Positions 1-5,601 of a DNA stretch of 5,870 bases are shown in pieces. Positions within the stretch are counted from its first letter, which is position 1. The number at the start of each line of letters is the position of its first letter. The notes beneath the pieces are model-generated. The model did not search any database. It was not told the DNA's origin and worked only from the letters and a program-made list of their open reading frames with translations. The stretch comes from Candidatus Kapaibacterium sp. (GTDB lineage Bacteria > Bacteroidota > Ignavibacteria > Kapaibacteriales > UBA961), in assembly GCA_023253875.1 (NCBI GenBank), contig JALRFC010000130.1, positions 1 to 5,870 on the forward strand, written 5' to 3'. Position numbers and translations under genes: made by a program.

Positions 1-710
1 CAAAAGTGGGTGAAAAAATTCGTCTCTTCATCGGAAATGGAGGTCCGAATCTTGTATCCTCATTCCATGTGATTGGAGAGATTTTTGACAGAGTGTATGT
101 GGAAGGTGGCACTAAAACAATCAATGAAAATGTACAAACCACATTGGTACCCGCCGGTGGTTCAGCAATCGTAGAATTCACTGCTGAGATTGCAAGTACA
201 TTGAATTTGGTGGATCATTCCATCTTCAGAACATTCAATAAAGGTGCATTGGCTCAGATTGAAATAAAGGGCAATCTCAATAAAGACATCTTTACCGGCA
301 ATGAATTCACGAAAGTGTATATGCTCGAAGGCGCAGCAATGCAAGAACATAGTAAAACCGTAAAAACTTCAGCGGTTTTGGATATGGCAGGTTCTATGAA
401 AGAAGGCGCAAGACTCTATACACAAAATTGCATGTCATGTCATCAATCAAAAGGCGAAGGTGTGGCACAGGCATTCCCTCCACTTGCAAAATCTGATTAT
501 CTGATGGCCGATAAAAAGAGAGCCATCAATATTCTTTTGCATGGATTGGAAGGGAATATCAAAGTGAATGGACAAACCTATAATTCTATCATGCCAAAGC
601 TTACTTTGAATGATGAAGAGATTGCCAATATTCTTACCTATGTTCGAAATTCATGGGGCAATAAGGGTGATCAAGTATTGGCAAATGAAGTGAAAGCACT
701 TAGGAAATAA
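1..710 (+). CDS. nirK: Copper-containing nitrite reductase with fused C-terminal cytochrome c domain (5' end missing)
   Basis: This is the C-terminal part of a periplasmic copper nitrite reductase, which reduces nitrite to NO in denitrification. The reading frame is open from the window edge (first full codon at 3-5), so the true start, the type 1 copper site and most of the type 2 site lie upstream. The GTG at 6-8 is an internal valine. Counting from it, residues 1-90 match the second cupredoxin domain of NirK: GNGGPN (10-15), SSFHVIGEIFD (18-28) and VDHSIFRTFNKGAL (69-82). His21 corresponds to the type 2 copper ligand His306 of Alcaligenes NirK. After a linker (about 91-130) comes a class I cytochrome c domain with the heme motif CMSCH (142-146) and a probable distal methionine in IMPKL (Met196). 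This layout resembles the three-domain NirK of Ralstonia pickettii, where the tethered heme feeds the copper centre. It is followed after 2 bases by nirV. The identification is firm; enzyme integrity cannot be judged without the N-terminal half. Confidence 0.95.
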   Translation, partial: KVGEKIRLFIGNGGPNLVSSFHVIGEIFDRVYVEGGTKTINENVQTTLVPAGGSAIVEFTAEIASTLNLVDHSIFRTFNKGALAQIEIKGNLNKDIFTGNEFTKVYMLEGAAMQEHSKTVKTSAVLDMAGSMKEGARLYTQNCMSCHQSKGEGVAQAFPPLAKSDYLMADKKRAINILLHGLEGNIKVNGQTYNSIMPKLTLNDEEIANILTYVRNSWGNKGDQVLANEVKALRK

Positions 711-712
711 TC

Positions 713-1480
713 ATGAATGTTATATCACATATCGCACTATTCCTACTTTCCATGTCAATCATGATTGGTCAATCATCATTAAAGCAGGTGAAAAGCGGTA
801 CGATGTATGAATTCATTGGCAAGAAAAAGAATGTCAAAATAAAAATTGATGCATTCCTCATGAGTGATCATGCAGTCACGAATGGTGAATTCAGGAATTT
901 CATTCGACAAAATCCACAGTGGAAGAAAAGTAGAGTTTCAAGACTACTCGCGGATCGTAATTATCTGCAACATTGGACATCGGACTCTACTTTTCCTGCA
1001 CACATGGAACATGCAACCATCACTAATGTCAGCTGGCATTCCGCAAAGGCATATTGCGCTTGGAAAGGTGGCATGCTACCAACAAATGCTCAGTGGGAAT
1101 TCGCTCTCTCAAAGAACCATATATCGATTCAAACAGGTAAGAAGATTTCAATCAATGAAGTACTTCTGAAATGGTATGCCAATGGTAATTCTGATATTTT
1201 CAAACATGGCATCATAAGTTCAGATGGAATTCGGGATTTGGTTGGTTCTCATTGGGAATGGACCGAAGATTTCAATGAGCTTATGGTCAATGGAGACTCC
1301 CGAGGTGGCGGCAATCAAGAATCGAATTTTGTCTGTGGCAGTGCCTCACTCAATAGCAATGATGCAAGCAATTATGCGCGATTCATACGAATAGCTTTTC
1401 GGACAAGCATCAAAGCTTCTACAACAACAAAGAATTTGGGATTTCGCATTTGCCATCCAAAAATGGAGATTGCTCAATGA
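713..1480 (+). CDS. nirV: NirV-like SUMF1/formylglycine-generating-enzyme-fold protein, exported
   Basis: The 255-residue protein belongs to the SUMF1/FGE-sulfatase fold family. A hydrophobic N-terminus (about 6-19) followed by polar residues looks like a signal peptide, so a periplasmic location is likely. Family hallmarks appear in order: VTNGEFRNFI (55-64), VSWHSAKAYCAWKGG (106-120) then MLPTNAQWEFA (121-131), LVGSHWEWTEDF (176-187), SRGGG (196-200), and NLGFRICH (241-248). Such proteins encoded directly after nirK are called NirV, first noted in Rhodobacter sphaeroides; their function is not established. Canonical FGE uses two cysteines in a C-x4-C arrangement. Here only Cys208 is near that place; the second position, in YARFIR, appears to be Ala222, with a longer segment between them. 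Formylglycine formation is therefore unlikely. AGGA at 702-705, seven bases before the ATG, supports the start. The gene lies 2 bases after nirK and overlaps the SCO gene by ATGA. The family call is strong; the NirV name rests on context as well. Confidence 0.88.
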   Translation: MNVISHIALFLLSMSIMIGQSSLKQVKSGTMYEFIGKKKNVKIKIDAFLMSDHAVTNGEFRNFIRQNPQWKKSRVSRLLADRNYLQHWTSDSTFPAHMEHATITNVSWHSAKAYCAWKGGMLPTNAQWEFALSKNHISIQTGKKISINEVLLKWYANGNSDIFKHGIISSDGIRDLVGSHWEWTEDFNELMVNGDSRGGGNQESNFVCGSASLNSNDASNYARFIRIAFRTSIKASTTTKNLGFRICHPKMEIAQ

Positions 1481-2103
1481 AATCATATTTCACATCCATC
1501 TTGCTATCACTTCTTGTTCTAATATCATGTTCACAAGAACATAAACATGAAGGCAAAAAAGAGGATTCTTGTTGCAAGAATGAGACAACTCATTCCAAAG
1601 AAAAGAGTACTGATGATCAGGGAAGTTTTTATGACATATCAGGTTTGACTTACACGAATCATCTTGGTAAAGCACAATCGCTTTCCGACATGAAAGGAAA
1701 ATATGTATTTGTCTCAATGATTTTCACTCAATGCAAATATGCTTGTCCAAAAATCGCGGAGAATATACAAGCTCTGGAAAGCGCTCTCAATAAGCCATTT
1801 CAGGTAGTGCTGATTTCATTTGATCCCAAAAGAGATAATCCGCAAACTATGTCTGCTTTTCTCAATGAAAAAAAAGCCGGCAAGAATTGGACGGTCATGA
1901 CATCAACAGATGATATCATACGAAAGTCATCCATGCTTTTTGATATTTCATTCAAAGAATTGGAAAATGGTGATTTCTCTCATGAGAATGTGATCATCGT
2001 ATTAGACAAACAAGGTCGAGAGATCAAAAGAATCGAAGGTCTGAATATCAATGTTCAACAAGAAGCCACGGAGATTCTCGATTTACTGGGAAAAGAAGCA
2101 TGA
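1477..2103 (+). CDS. SCO1/SenC-family copper chaperone lipoprotein
   Basis: The 208-residue protein has a thioredoxin fold of the SCO1/SenC/PrrC family, which binds copper at two cysteines and a histidine and helps assemble copper sites such as CuA of cytochrome oxidase. Residues 1-18 form a lipoprotein signal ending in a lipobox (LISC, lipidated Cys18), so the protein is membrane-anchored on the periplasmic side. The copper motif CKYAC (Cys86, Cys90) follows a hydrophobic strand, FDPKRDNP (115-122) matches the usual SCO DPxRDTP segment, and His169 in FSHENV is the third ligand. A tail before the fold (residues 20-45) contains HKH (22-24) and CC (32-33) and could bind metal. An upstream in-frame ATG at 1450 was rejected: the start at 1477 gives a clean lipoprotein signal, has TGGAG at 1464-1468, and forms an ATGA overlap with nirV. 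Its position suggests copper delivery to NirK, which is an inference. The next gene overlaps by ATGA. Confidence 0.92.
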   Translation: MKSYFTSILLSLLVLISCSQEHKHEGKKEDSCCKNETTHSKEKSTDDQGSFYDISGLTYTNHLGKAQSLSDMKGKYVFVSMIFTQCKYACPKIAENIQALESALNKPFQVVLISFDPKRDNPQTMSAFLNEKKAGKNWTVMTSTDDIIRKSSMLFDISFKELENGDFSHENVIIVLDKQGREIKRIEGLNINVQQEATEILDLLGKEA

Positions 2104-3434
2104 AAAAGCTCAGCCATATTCTGATTGCATTATGCCTGATTTCAGTCTCAGCATTTGGAAATGATCTCTCCTTTTCAATGCAATATCTCTCCAGAGCCGA
2201 ATATCGAAATGGATATCTCATGCCACTTTCCGAGCAGGATAATTCAGCCAAATTCATCATGCAAAGAGCGCGAATGGGATTGGAATATAAAAATGAACCA
2301 TTCACTTTTTTCATGTCACTCCAAGACACAAGAGTCTGGGGACAGGATATGTCCACAATAGCGACAAGAGTCGAAGAACAATATGATGGTCTGATGCTTC
2401 ATGAAGCATGGGCACAATATCGCATCGACTCGGCAATCTTGGATCAATCACTCACGATTAAATTTGGAAGACAAGAAATCAAATATGATGATCAAAGACT
2501 ATTGGGAAATCTGGATTGGCTTAGACAAGCCCGAAGACATGATGCAATGATCCTTTCAATGAAAGGTAATAATGGTGATATGCTGGATATCGGTTTGGCA
2601 TATAATCAGAATGCAGAAAATAGAATCGGTGATTATTACAAAGGATCCACATTATCATATCCTGCGGGATCGAATGGCATAGCACAAATGTACAAGAGTT
2701 TTGTCTATGCCTATTATTCGGGGAAATCACTTCCTATTCAAGTGCTCTTTTTCAATGATAATTTTTCAATGCTTAATGATACATTGAAAACCGGAAATAC
2801 ATTACCACGCTATTCGCTTGGAATGACAACAGATATTCGTTCAGGATCGGCATCAGCGCGCGCTTCGGGTTATTATCAATTTGGACATGATCCGAAGAAC
2901 AAAGAATTATCAGCATATTTTTTCAGTCTTCAAGCACAATATCAAATAGGTAATGTCAATCTCGGCTTGGAATATGATCATAGTTCCGGTACGGATAATA
3001 AGAATGGAGCAATAGAGCAAAACACTAGCAATACATTTGATCCACTATATGGCACACCTCATAAATTCTATGGTTTGATGGATTATTATTATGCCGGCTC
3101 TTCCATTGGATATGCAGGCATTCGTGATTTGAAAGCATCGGTGAAGTATTCATCCAATCAATCGCTTATGTTTTCGCTGGATATCCATTCATTTGGTTTG
3201 ACATCACAATACATTCGCAAAGACGAAGTTTTATCACCTGATTTGGGATATGAAATTGATCTCATCACACAGTATAAACCAAGTCCAATTGTGAATATCG
3301 AATTGGGACTATGCGCTTATTCAACGACCGGCACGCTATCCGCATTGAAGAATATTCAGTCCGCCGATCCGATTTCCACATTTTATTTTCTCGCATTTCG
3401 ATTTCAAGACATAGCTTCACTCATAAAACATTAA
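2100..3434 (+). CDS. Outer-membrane beta-barrel, alginate-export family
   Basis: The 444-residue protein starts with a signal peptide (positively charged start, hydrophobic 7-17, likely cleavage near SAFG/N at 20-21). The rest is rich in alternating polar and aromatic strands typical of an outer-membrane barrel. The segment FGRQEIKYDDQRLLG (122-136) followed by DWLRQARRHDAM (139-150), together with SRAEYR (31-36) and QRARMGLEY (55-63), is characteristic of the alginate-export (AlgE-like) domain family. Members outside Pseudomonas are usually not linked to alginate, and their substrates are mostly unknown. The last strand STFYFLAFRF is followed by a short eight-residue tail, so the protein does not end in the common terminal Phe. 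The gene overlaps the SCO gene by ATGA and is followed by ric after 10 bases, so it is probably co-transcribed with nirK. A role as a pore for nitrite, copper or another small solute is possible but not shown by the sequence. Confidence 0.82.
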   Translation: MKKLSHILIALCLISVSAFGNDLSFSMQYLSRAEYRNGYLMPLSEQDNSAKFIMQRARMGLEYKNEPFTFFMSLQDTRVWGQDMSTIATRVEEQYDGLMLHEAWAQYRIDSAILDQSLTIKFGRQEIKYDDQRLLGNLDWLRQARRHDAMILSMKGNNGDMLDIGLAYNQNAENRIGDYYKGSTLSYPAGSNGIAQMYKSFVYAYYSGKSLPIQVLFFNDNFSMLNDTLKTGNTLPRYSLGMTTDIRSGSASARASGYYQFGHDPKNKELSAYFFSLQAQYQIGNVNLGLEYDHSSGTDNKNGAIEQNTSNTFDPLYGTPHKFYGLMDYYYAGSSIGYAGIRDLKASVKYSSNQSLMFSLDIHSFGLTSQYIRKDEVLSPDLGYEIDLITQYKPSPIVNIELGLCAYSTTGTLSALKNIQSADPISTFYFLAFRFQDIASLIKH

Positions 3435-3444
3435 GGTATACATC

Positions 3445-4146
3445 ATGAAACATCTCACAATTGGCGAAATCGTCGCAAAGAACATATTATATGCAGATGT
3501 CTTTCAAAAAAACAAGATTGACTTCTGTTGCAAAGGAAATGTTCCACTCGAAGAAGCAGTTCAAAAAAAAGGAATCGACATCAATACAATTTTACATGAA
3601 TTGGGAAAGATTGATTCACAACCTGAACATGAACTGAATTATGAATCAATGTCATTGACTGAATTGATCAATATCATTGAACATACTTTTCATGCATATA
3701 TCCGTAATGAAACACCCGATTTACTCTTCATGCTCAAGAAAATCAAAAGTGTTCATGGCGGAAATCATCCGGAATTGATTAAACTCTTTGAATTATTCTC
3801 AGAAAGCAATGAGGATCTTTCGCATCACATGTATAAAGAGGAGCATGTACTCTTCTCATATATCAAATCGCTGGAAGAAGCCCCAAAAACAGTGTCGCAA
3901 CAATTCGATTCGATAACATCTCCGATTCATGTATTGAAACAAGAGCATGAACATGAAGGTGATTTATTTGAAAAAATGCGATTACTCACCAATGATTATA
4001 CTCCACCAATGGATGCATGCAATACTTATAAATTGGCATTTCATAAATTGAAAGAATTCGAAGAAATGTTACATAAGCACATACATTTGGAAAACAATAT
4101 CTTATTTCCAAAGTCAGTCACTCTGGAAAAACACTTGATACAATAA
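3445..4146 (+). CDS. ric: Iron-sulfur cluster repair di-iron protein (Ric/YtfE/ScdA family)
   Basis: This 233-residue cytoplasmic protein matches the Ric family, which repairs iron-sulfur clusters damaged by nitric oxide or oxidants and can act on NO itself. The N-terminal ScdA_N domain (about 1-55) carries the signature DFCCKG with Cys28 and Cys29. The hemerythrin-like four-helix domain (about 70-225) contains the complete set of expected di-iron ligands, read by analogy with E. coli YtfE: His83 (TFHAY), His104 (SVHGG), His128 and Glu132 (HHMYKEE), His168 (KQEHEHEG), and His212 and Glu216 (HIHLEN). Length is close to the 220 residues of the E. coli protein and no key residue is missing. AAGG at 3433-3436, overlapping the previous stop, lies eight bases before the ATG. 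It is the last gene before the terminator. Placement after nirK fits protection from the NO that NirK makes; it would then be co-regulated with nitrite reduction. Confidence 0.94.
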   Translation: MKHLTIGEIVAKNILYADVFQKNKIDFCCKGNVPLEEAVQKKGIDINTILHELGKIDSQPEHELNYESMSLTELINIIEHTFHAYIRNETPDLLFMLKKIKSVHGGNHPELIKLFELFSESNEDLSHHMYKEEHVLFSYIKSLEEAPKTVSQQFDSITSPIHVLKQEHEHEGDLFEKMRLLTNDYTPPMDACNTYKLAFHKLKEFEEMLHKHIHLENNILFPKSVTLEKHLIQ

Positions 4147-4148
4147 AA

Positions 4149-4171
4149 GAACGGCCTTCGGGCCATTTTTT
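4149..4171 (+). terminator. Rho-independent terminator of the nir operon
   Basis: A hairpin begins three bases after the ric stop. GGCC (4153-4156) pairs with GGCC (4161-4164) around a TTCG loop closed by C-G, the very stable UUCG tetraloop. A C/A mismatch follows, then A-T pairs that run into six consecutive T residues (4166-4171). The G+C stem is short, but tetraloop and T-run make a typical intrinsic terminator. It separates the nir genes from the PLP-enzyme unit. Confidence 0.85.
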
Positions 4172-4201
4172 GCTTCTGTACAATCGGTTTCTTTTCGGTT
4201 T

Positions 4202-4218
4202 TTGACTATTTTTGTCAA
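4202..4218. repeat. Inverted repeat TTGAC-N7-GTCAA upstream of the PLP-enzyme gene
   Basis: TTGAC at 4202-4206 is exactly inverted as GTCAA at 4214-4218 with a seven-base T-rich spacer. It lies 21 bases before the ATG at 4240. The half-sites resemble those of Crp/Fnr-family boxes (TTGAT-N4-ATCAA), but the spacer is three bases too long, so that assignment is doubtful. It could be an operator or a weak hairpin, or chance in T-rich DNA. The repeat itself is plain in the sequence; its function is inference. Confidence 0.4.
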
Positions 4219-4232
4219 TCACTTTCTATGTA
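4202..4232 (+). promoter_or_regulatory. Candidate promoter for the cbs-like/crtZ-like unit
   Basis: Since a terminator lies just upstream, a promoter is expected between 4172 and 4239. Two readings are possible. TATTTTTG at 4207-4214 fits the Bacteroidota -7 element TAnnTTTG, which would put the start of transcription roughly 20 bases before the ATG; no good -33 TTTG is seen at the expected distance. Alternatively TTGACT (4202-4207) could be a -35 box with a poor -10, TATGTA (4227-4232), 19 bases on, giving an almost leaderless mRNA. No Shine-Dalgarno sequence precedes the ATG at 4240. Both readings are tentative. Confidence 0.3.
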
Positions 4233-4239
4233 ATGAATC

Positions 4240-5601
4240 ATGAATGTCCATTCCTCAGTACTCGGCCTCATCGGTAAAACACCGCTTGTCAAACTCAATG
4301 CGATTGCACATGATATTCCCGCTACCATCTATGTGAAGCTGGAAAGTCGCAATCCCGGTGGCTCCGTGAAAGATCGCATCGGCATTGCCATGCTGGAAGC
4401 AGCTGAAAGAGATGGACTGCTCAAACCAGGTGGCATCATCATTGAACCTACAAGCGGAAATACCGGAATTGGTCTCGCGCTTGCAGCAACATTGAAAGGG
4501 TATAAATGCTTATTCGTGATGACAGACAAAGCTTCGCAAGAACGCGTGAGGTATCTCAAAGCACTCGGCGCGGATGTCCTCATCGTTTCAAGTGCCGCAA
4601 AGGCAAGCTCGCCGGAATATTATTTCAATACCGCTCAAAGACTCGCTCAGGAAATCCCAAATGCAGTGATGCTGAATCAATATGATTTTTATGCAAATCC
4701 TGCGATTCATGAAGTCACAACCGGACCTGAAATCTGGAATGATACCGATGGTAAAGTGACGCATTTTATTGCGGGCATCGGAACAGGTGGCACGATCACC
4801 GGAACTGCTCGATTTCTCAAACAACAAAATCCGAATATCAAAGTGATTGCTGCAGATCCTGTTGGTTCTTGCATCAAAACATTCAAAGAAACTGGTCGCA
4901 TCGTGGAAGCCCTTCCCTATCTCGTGGAAGGTGTCGGTCAAGAACGCATACCGGGCAATCTAGATATCTCACTGATTGATGATGTGATGAATATCAATGA
5001 TAAAGAATCCTTCAATACTGCTCGCAGATTGGCTCGCGAAGAAGGCATCTTCTGTGGTGGTTCAAGTGGAATGAATATCGCGGCAGCGCTTAAACTCGGA
5101 AAAACACTCACGAAAGATGATATCGTTGTGGCCATCGTATGTGATACGGGTGAGCGCTATCTCACAAAACATCATTCAGATGAATGGCTAAAGGAACAGC
5201 ATTTATTGGATGATGAACGCCTAACCGTGAAAACAGCATTAGCCGTGAAATCAAATTCCAAAGCCATTCCCAAGCTGCTCAGCATACCATCAGATGCAAC
5301 CGTCGAGCAGGCATTGCAACTCATGCAGGAATATGAGATTTCAGAAATGCCTGTGATTGATAATGGAATTTCCGTTGGTACTTTGCGCGAGAATAAACTC
5401 ATGGCAAAAGTCATTGCAGATAGATCCGTGATGTCTGCACTAGTAAAACAAGTCCAAGAAGAACCCATGCCGATTCTCGATGCGACCGAAGATGTACAAA
5501 GCGCGATTAACCTTCTCAAGACGCATCATGCAATTTTGGTTTCGGATTATGGTTCTTTGTCTGGCGTGCTTTCCAGACATGATATCATTGATTTCATCTA
5601 A
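4240..5601 (+). CDS. Cystathionine beta-synthase-like PLP enzyme with C-terminal CBS-domain pair
   Basis: The 453-residue cytoplasmic enzyme belongs to fold-type II PLP enzymes of the cysteine synthase/cystathionine beta-synthase family. Residues 1-320 are the catalytic domain: PLP lysine Lys44 in GGSVKDR, substrate loop TSGNTG (71-76), phosphate-binding GTGGTITG (181-188), GGSSG (273-277) and CDTGERYL (301-308). Residues 343-394 and about 402-453 are two CBS motifs forming a Bateman module, probably regulatory through a nucleotide or S-adenosylmethionine. Segments such as EPTSGNTGIGLALAA (69-83) and the two CBS motifs resemble eukaryotic-type cystathionine beta-synthase more than short CysK proteins, so the likely reaction is serine plus homocysteine to cystathionine. 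O-acetylserine-dependent cysteine synthesis cannot be excluded. The N-terminal heme-binding region of the human enzyme is absent, as is usual in bacteria. The start at 4240 is the first in-frame ATG before the conserved GKTPLVKL; no clear ribosome binding site is seen. The stop overlaps the next start by one base. Confidence 0.9.
   Translation: MNVHSSVLGLIGKTPLVKLNAIAHDIPATIYVKLESRNPGGSVKDRIGIAMLEAAERDGLLKPGGIIIEPTSGNTGIGLALAATLKGYKCLFVMTDKASQERVRYLKALGADVLIVSSAAKASSPEYYFNTAQRLAQEIPNAVMLNQYDFYANPAIHEVTTGPEIWNDTDGKVTHFIAGIGTGGTITGTARFLKQQNPNIKVIAADPVGSCIKTFKETGRIVEALPYLVEGVGQERIPGNLDISLIDDVMNINDKESFNTARRLAREEGIFCGGSSGMNIAAALKLGKTLTKDDIVVAIVCDTGERYLTKHHSDEWLKEQHLLDDERLTVKTALAVKSNSKAIPKLLSIPSDATVEQALQLMQEYEISEMPVIDNGISVGTLRENKLMAKVIADRSVMSALVKQVQEEPMPILDATEDVQSAINLLKTHHAILVSDYGSLSGVLSRHDIIDFI

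Noticed and set aside
6..8. GTG as a possible start of the first gene
   Set aside because: The preceding codon is open and the protein begins in the middle of the NirK cupredoxin fold, so this is an internal valine of a gene cut by the window edge.
709..720. Identical 12-mer AATCATGAATGT around the starts of nirV (709-720) and the PLP-enzyme gene (4236-4247)
   Set aside because: Both arise from an ATG followed by Asn-Val codons in AT-rich DNA; no further similarity extends on either side, so chance is the simpler explanation.
864..1169. Second + strand open frame inside nirV
   Set aside because: It lies fully within the SUMF1-fold coding frame, and its translation shows no recognisable domain or signal peptide.
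174..1232. Six GAATTC sites within about 1.1 kb (174, 303, 809, 887, 1097, 1227)
   Set aside because: They sit inside coding sequence in more than one codon phase (Glu-Phe pairs, Gly-Ile and similar) and are explained by codon preference; spacing is irregular and no repeat unit surrounds them.
1450..1476. Earlier in-frame ATG for the SCO gene at 1450
   Set aside because: It would add nine polar residues in front of a good lipoprotein signal and lengthen the overlap with nirV; the ATG at 1477 has a ribosome binding site and the ATGA overlap seen again at the next junction.
4588..4941. Long open frames on the minus strand inside the PLP-enzyme gene
   Set aside because: They are shadows of a well-conserved + strand gene, have no family motifs, and lack ribosome binding sites.
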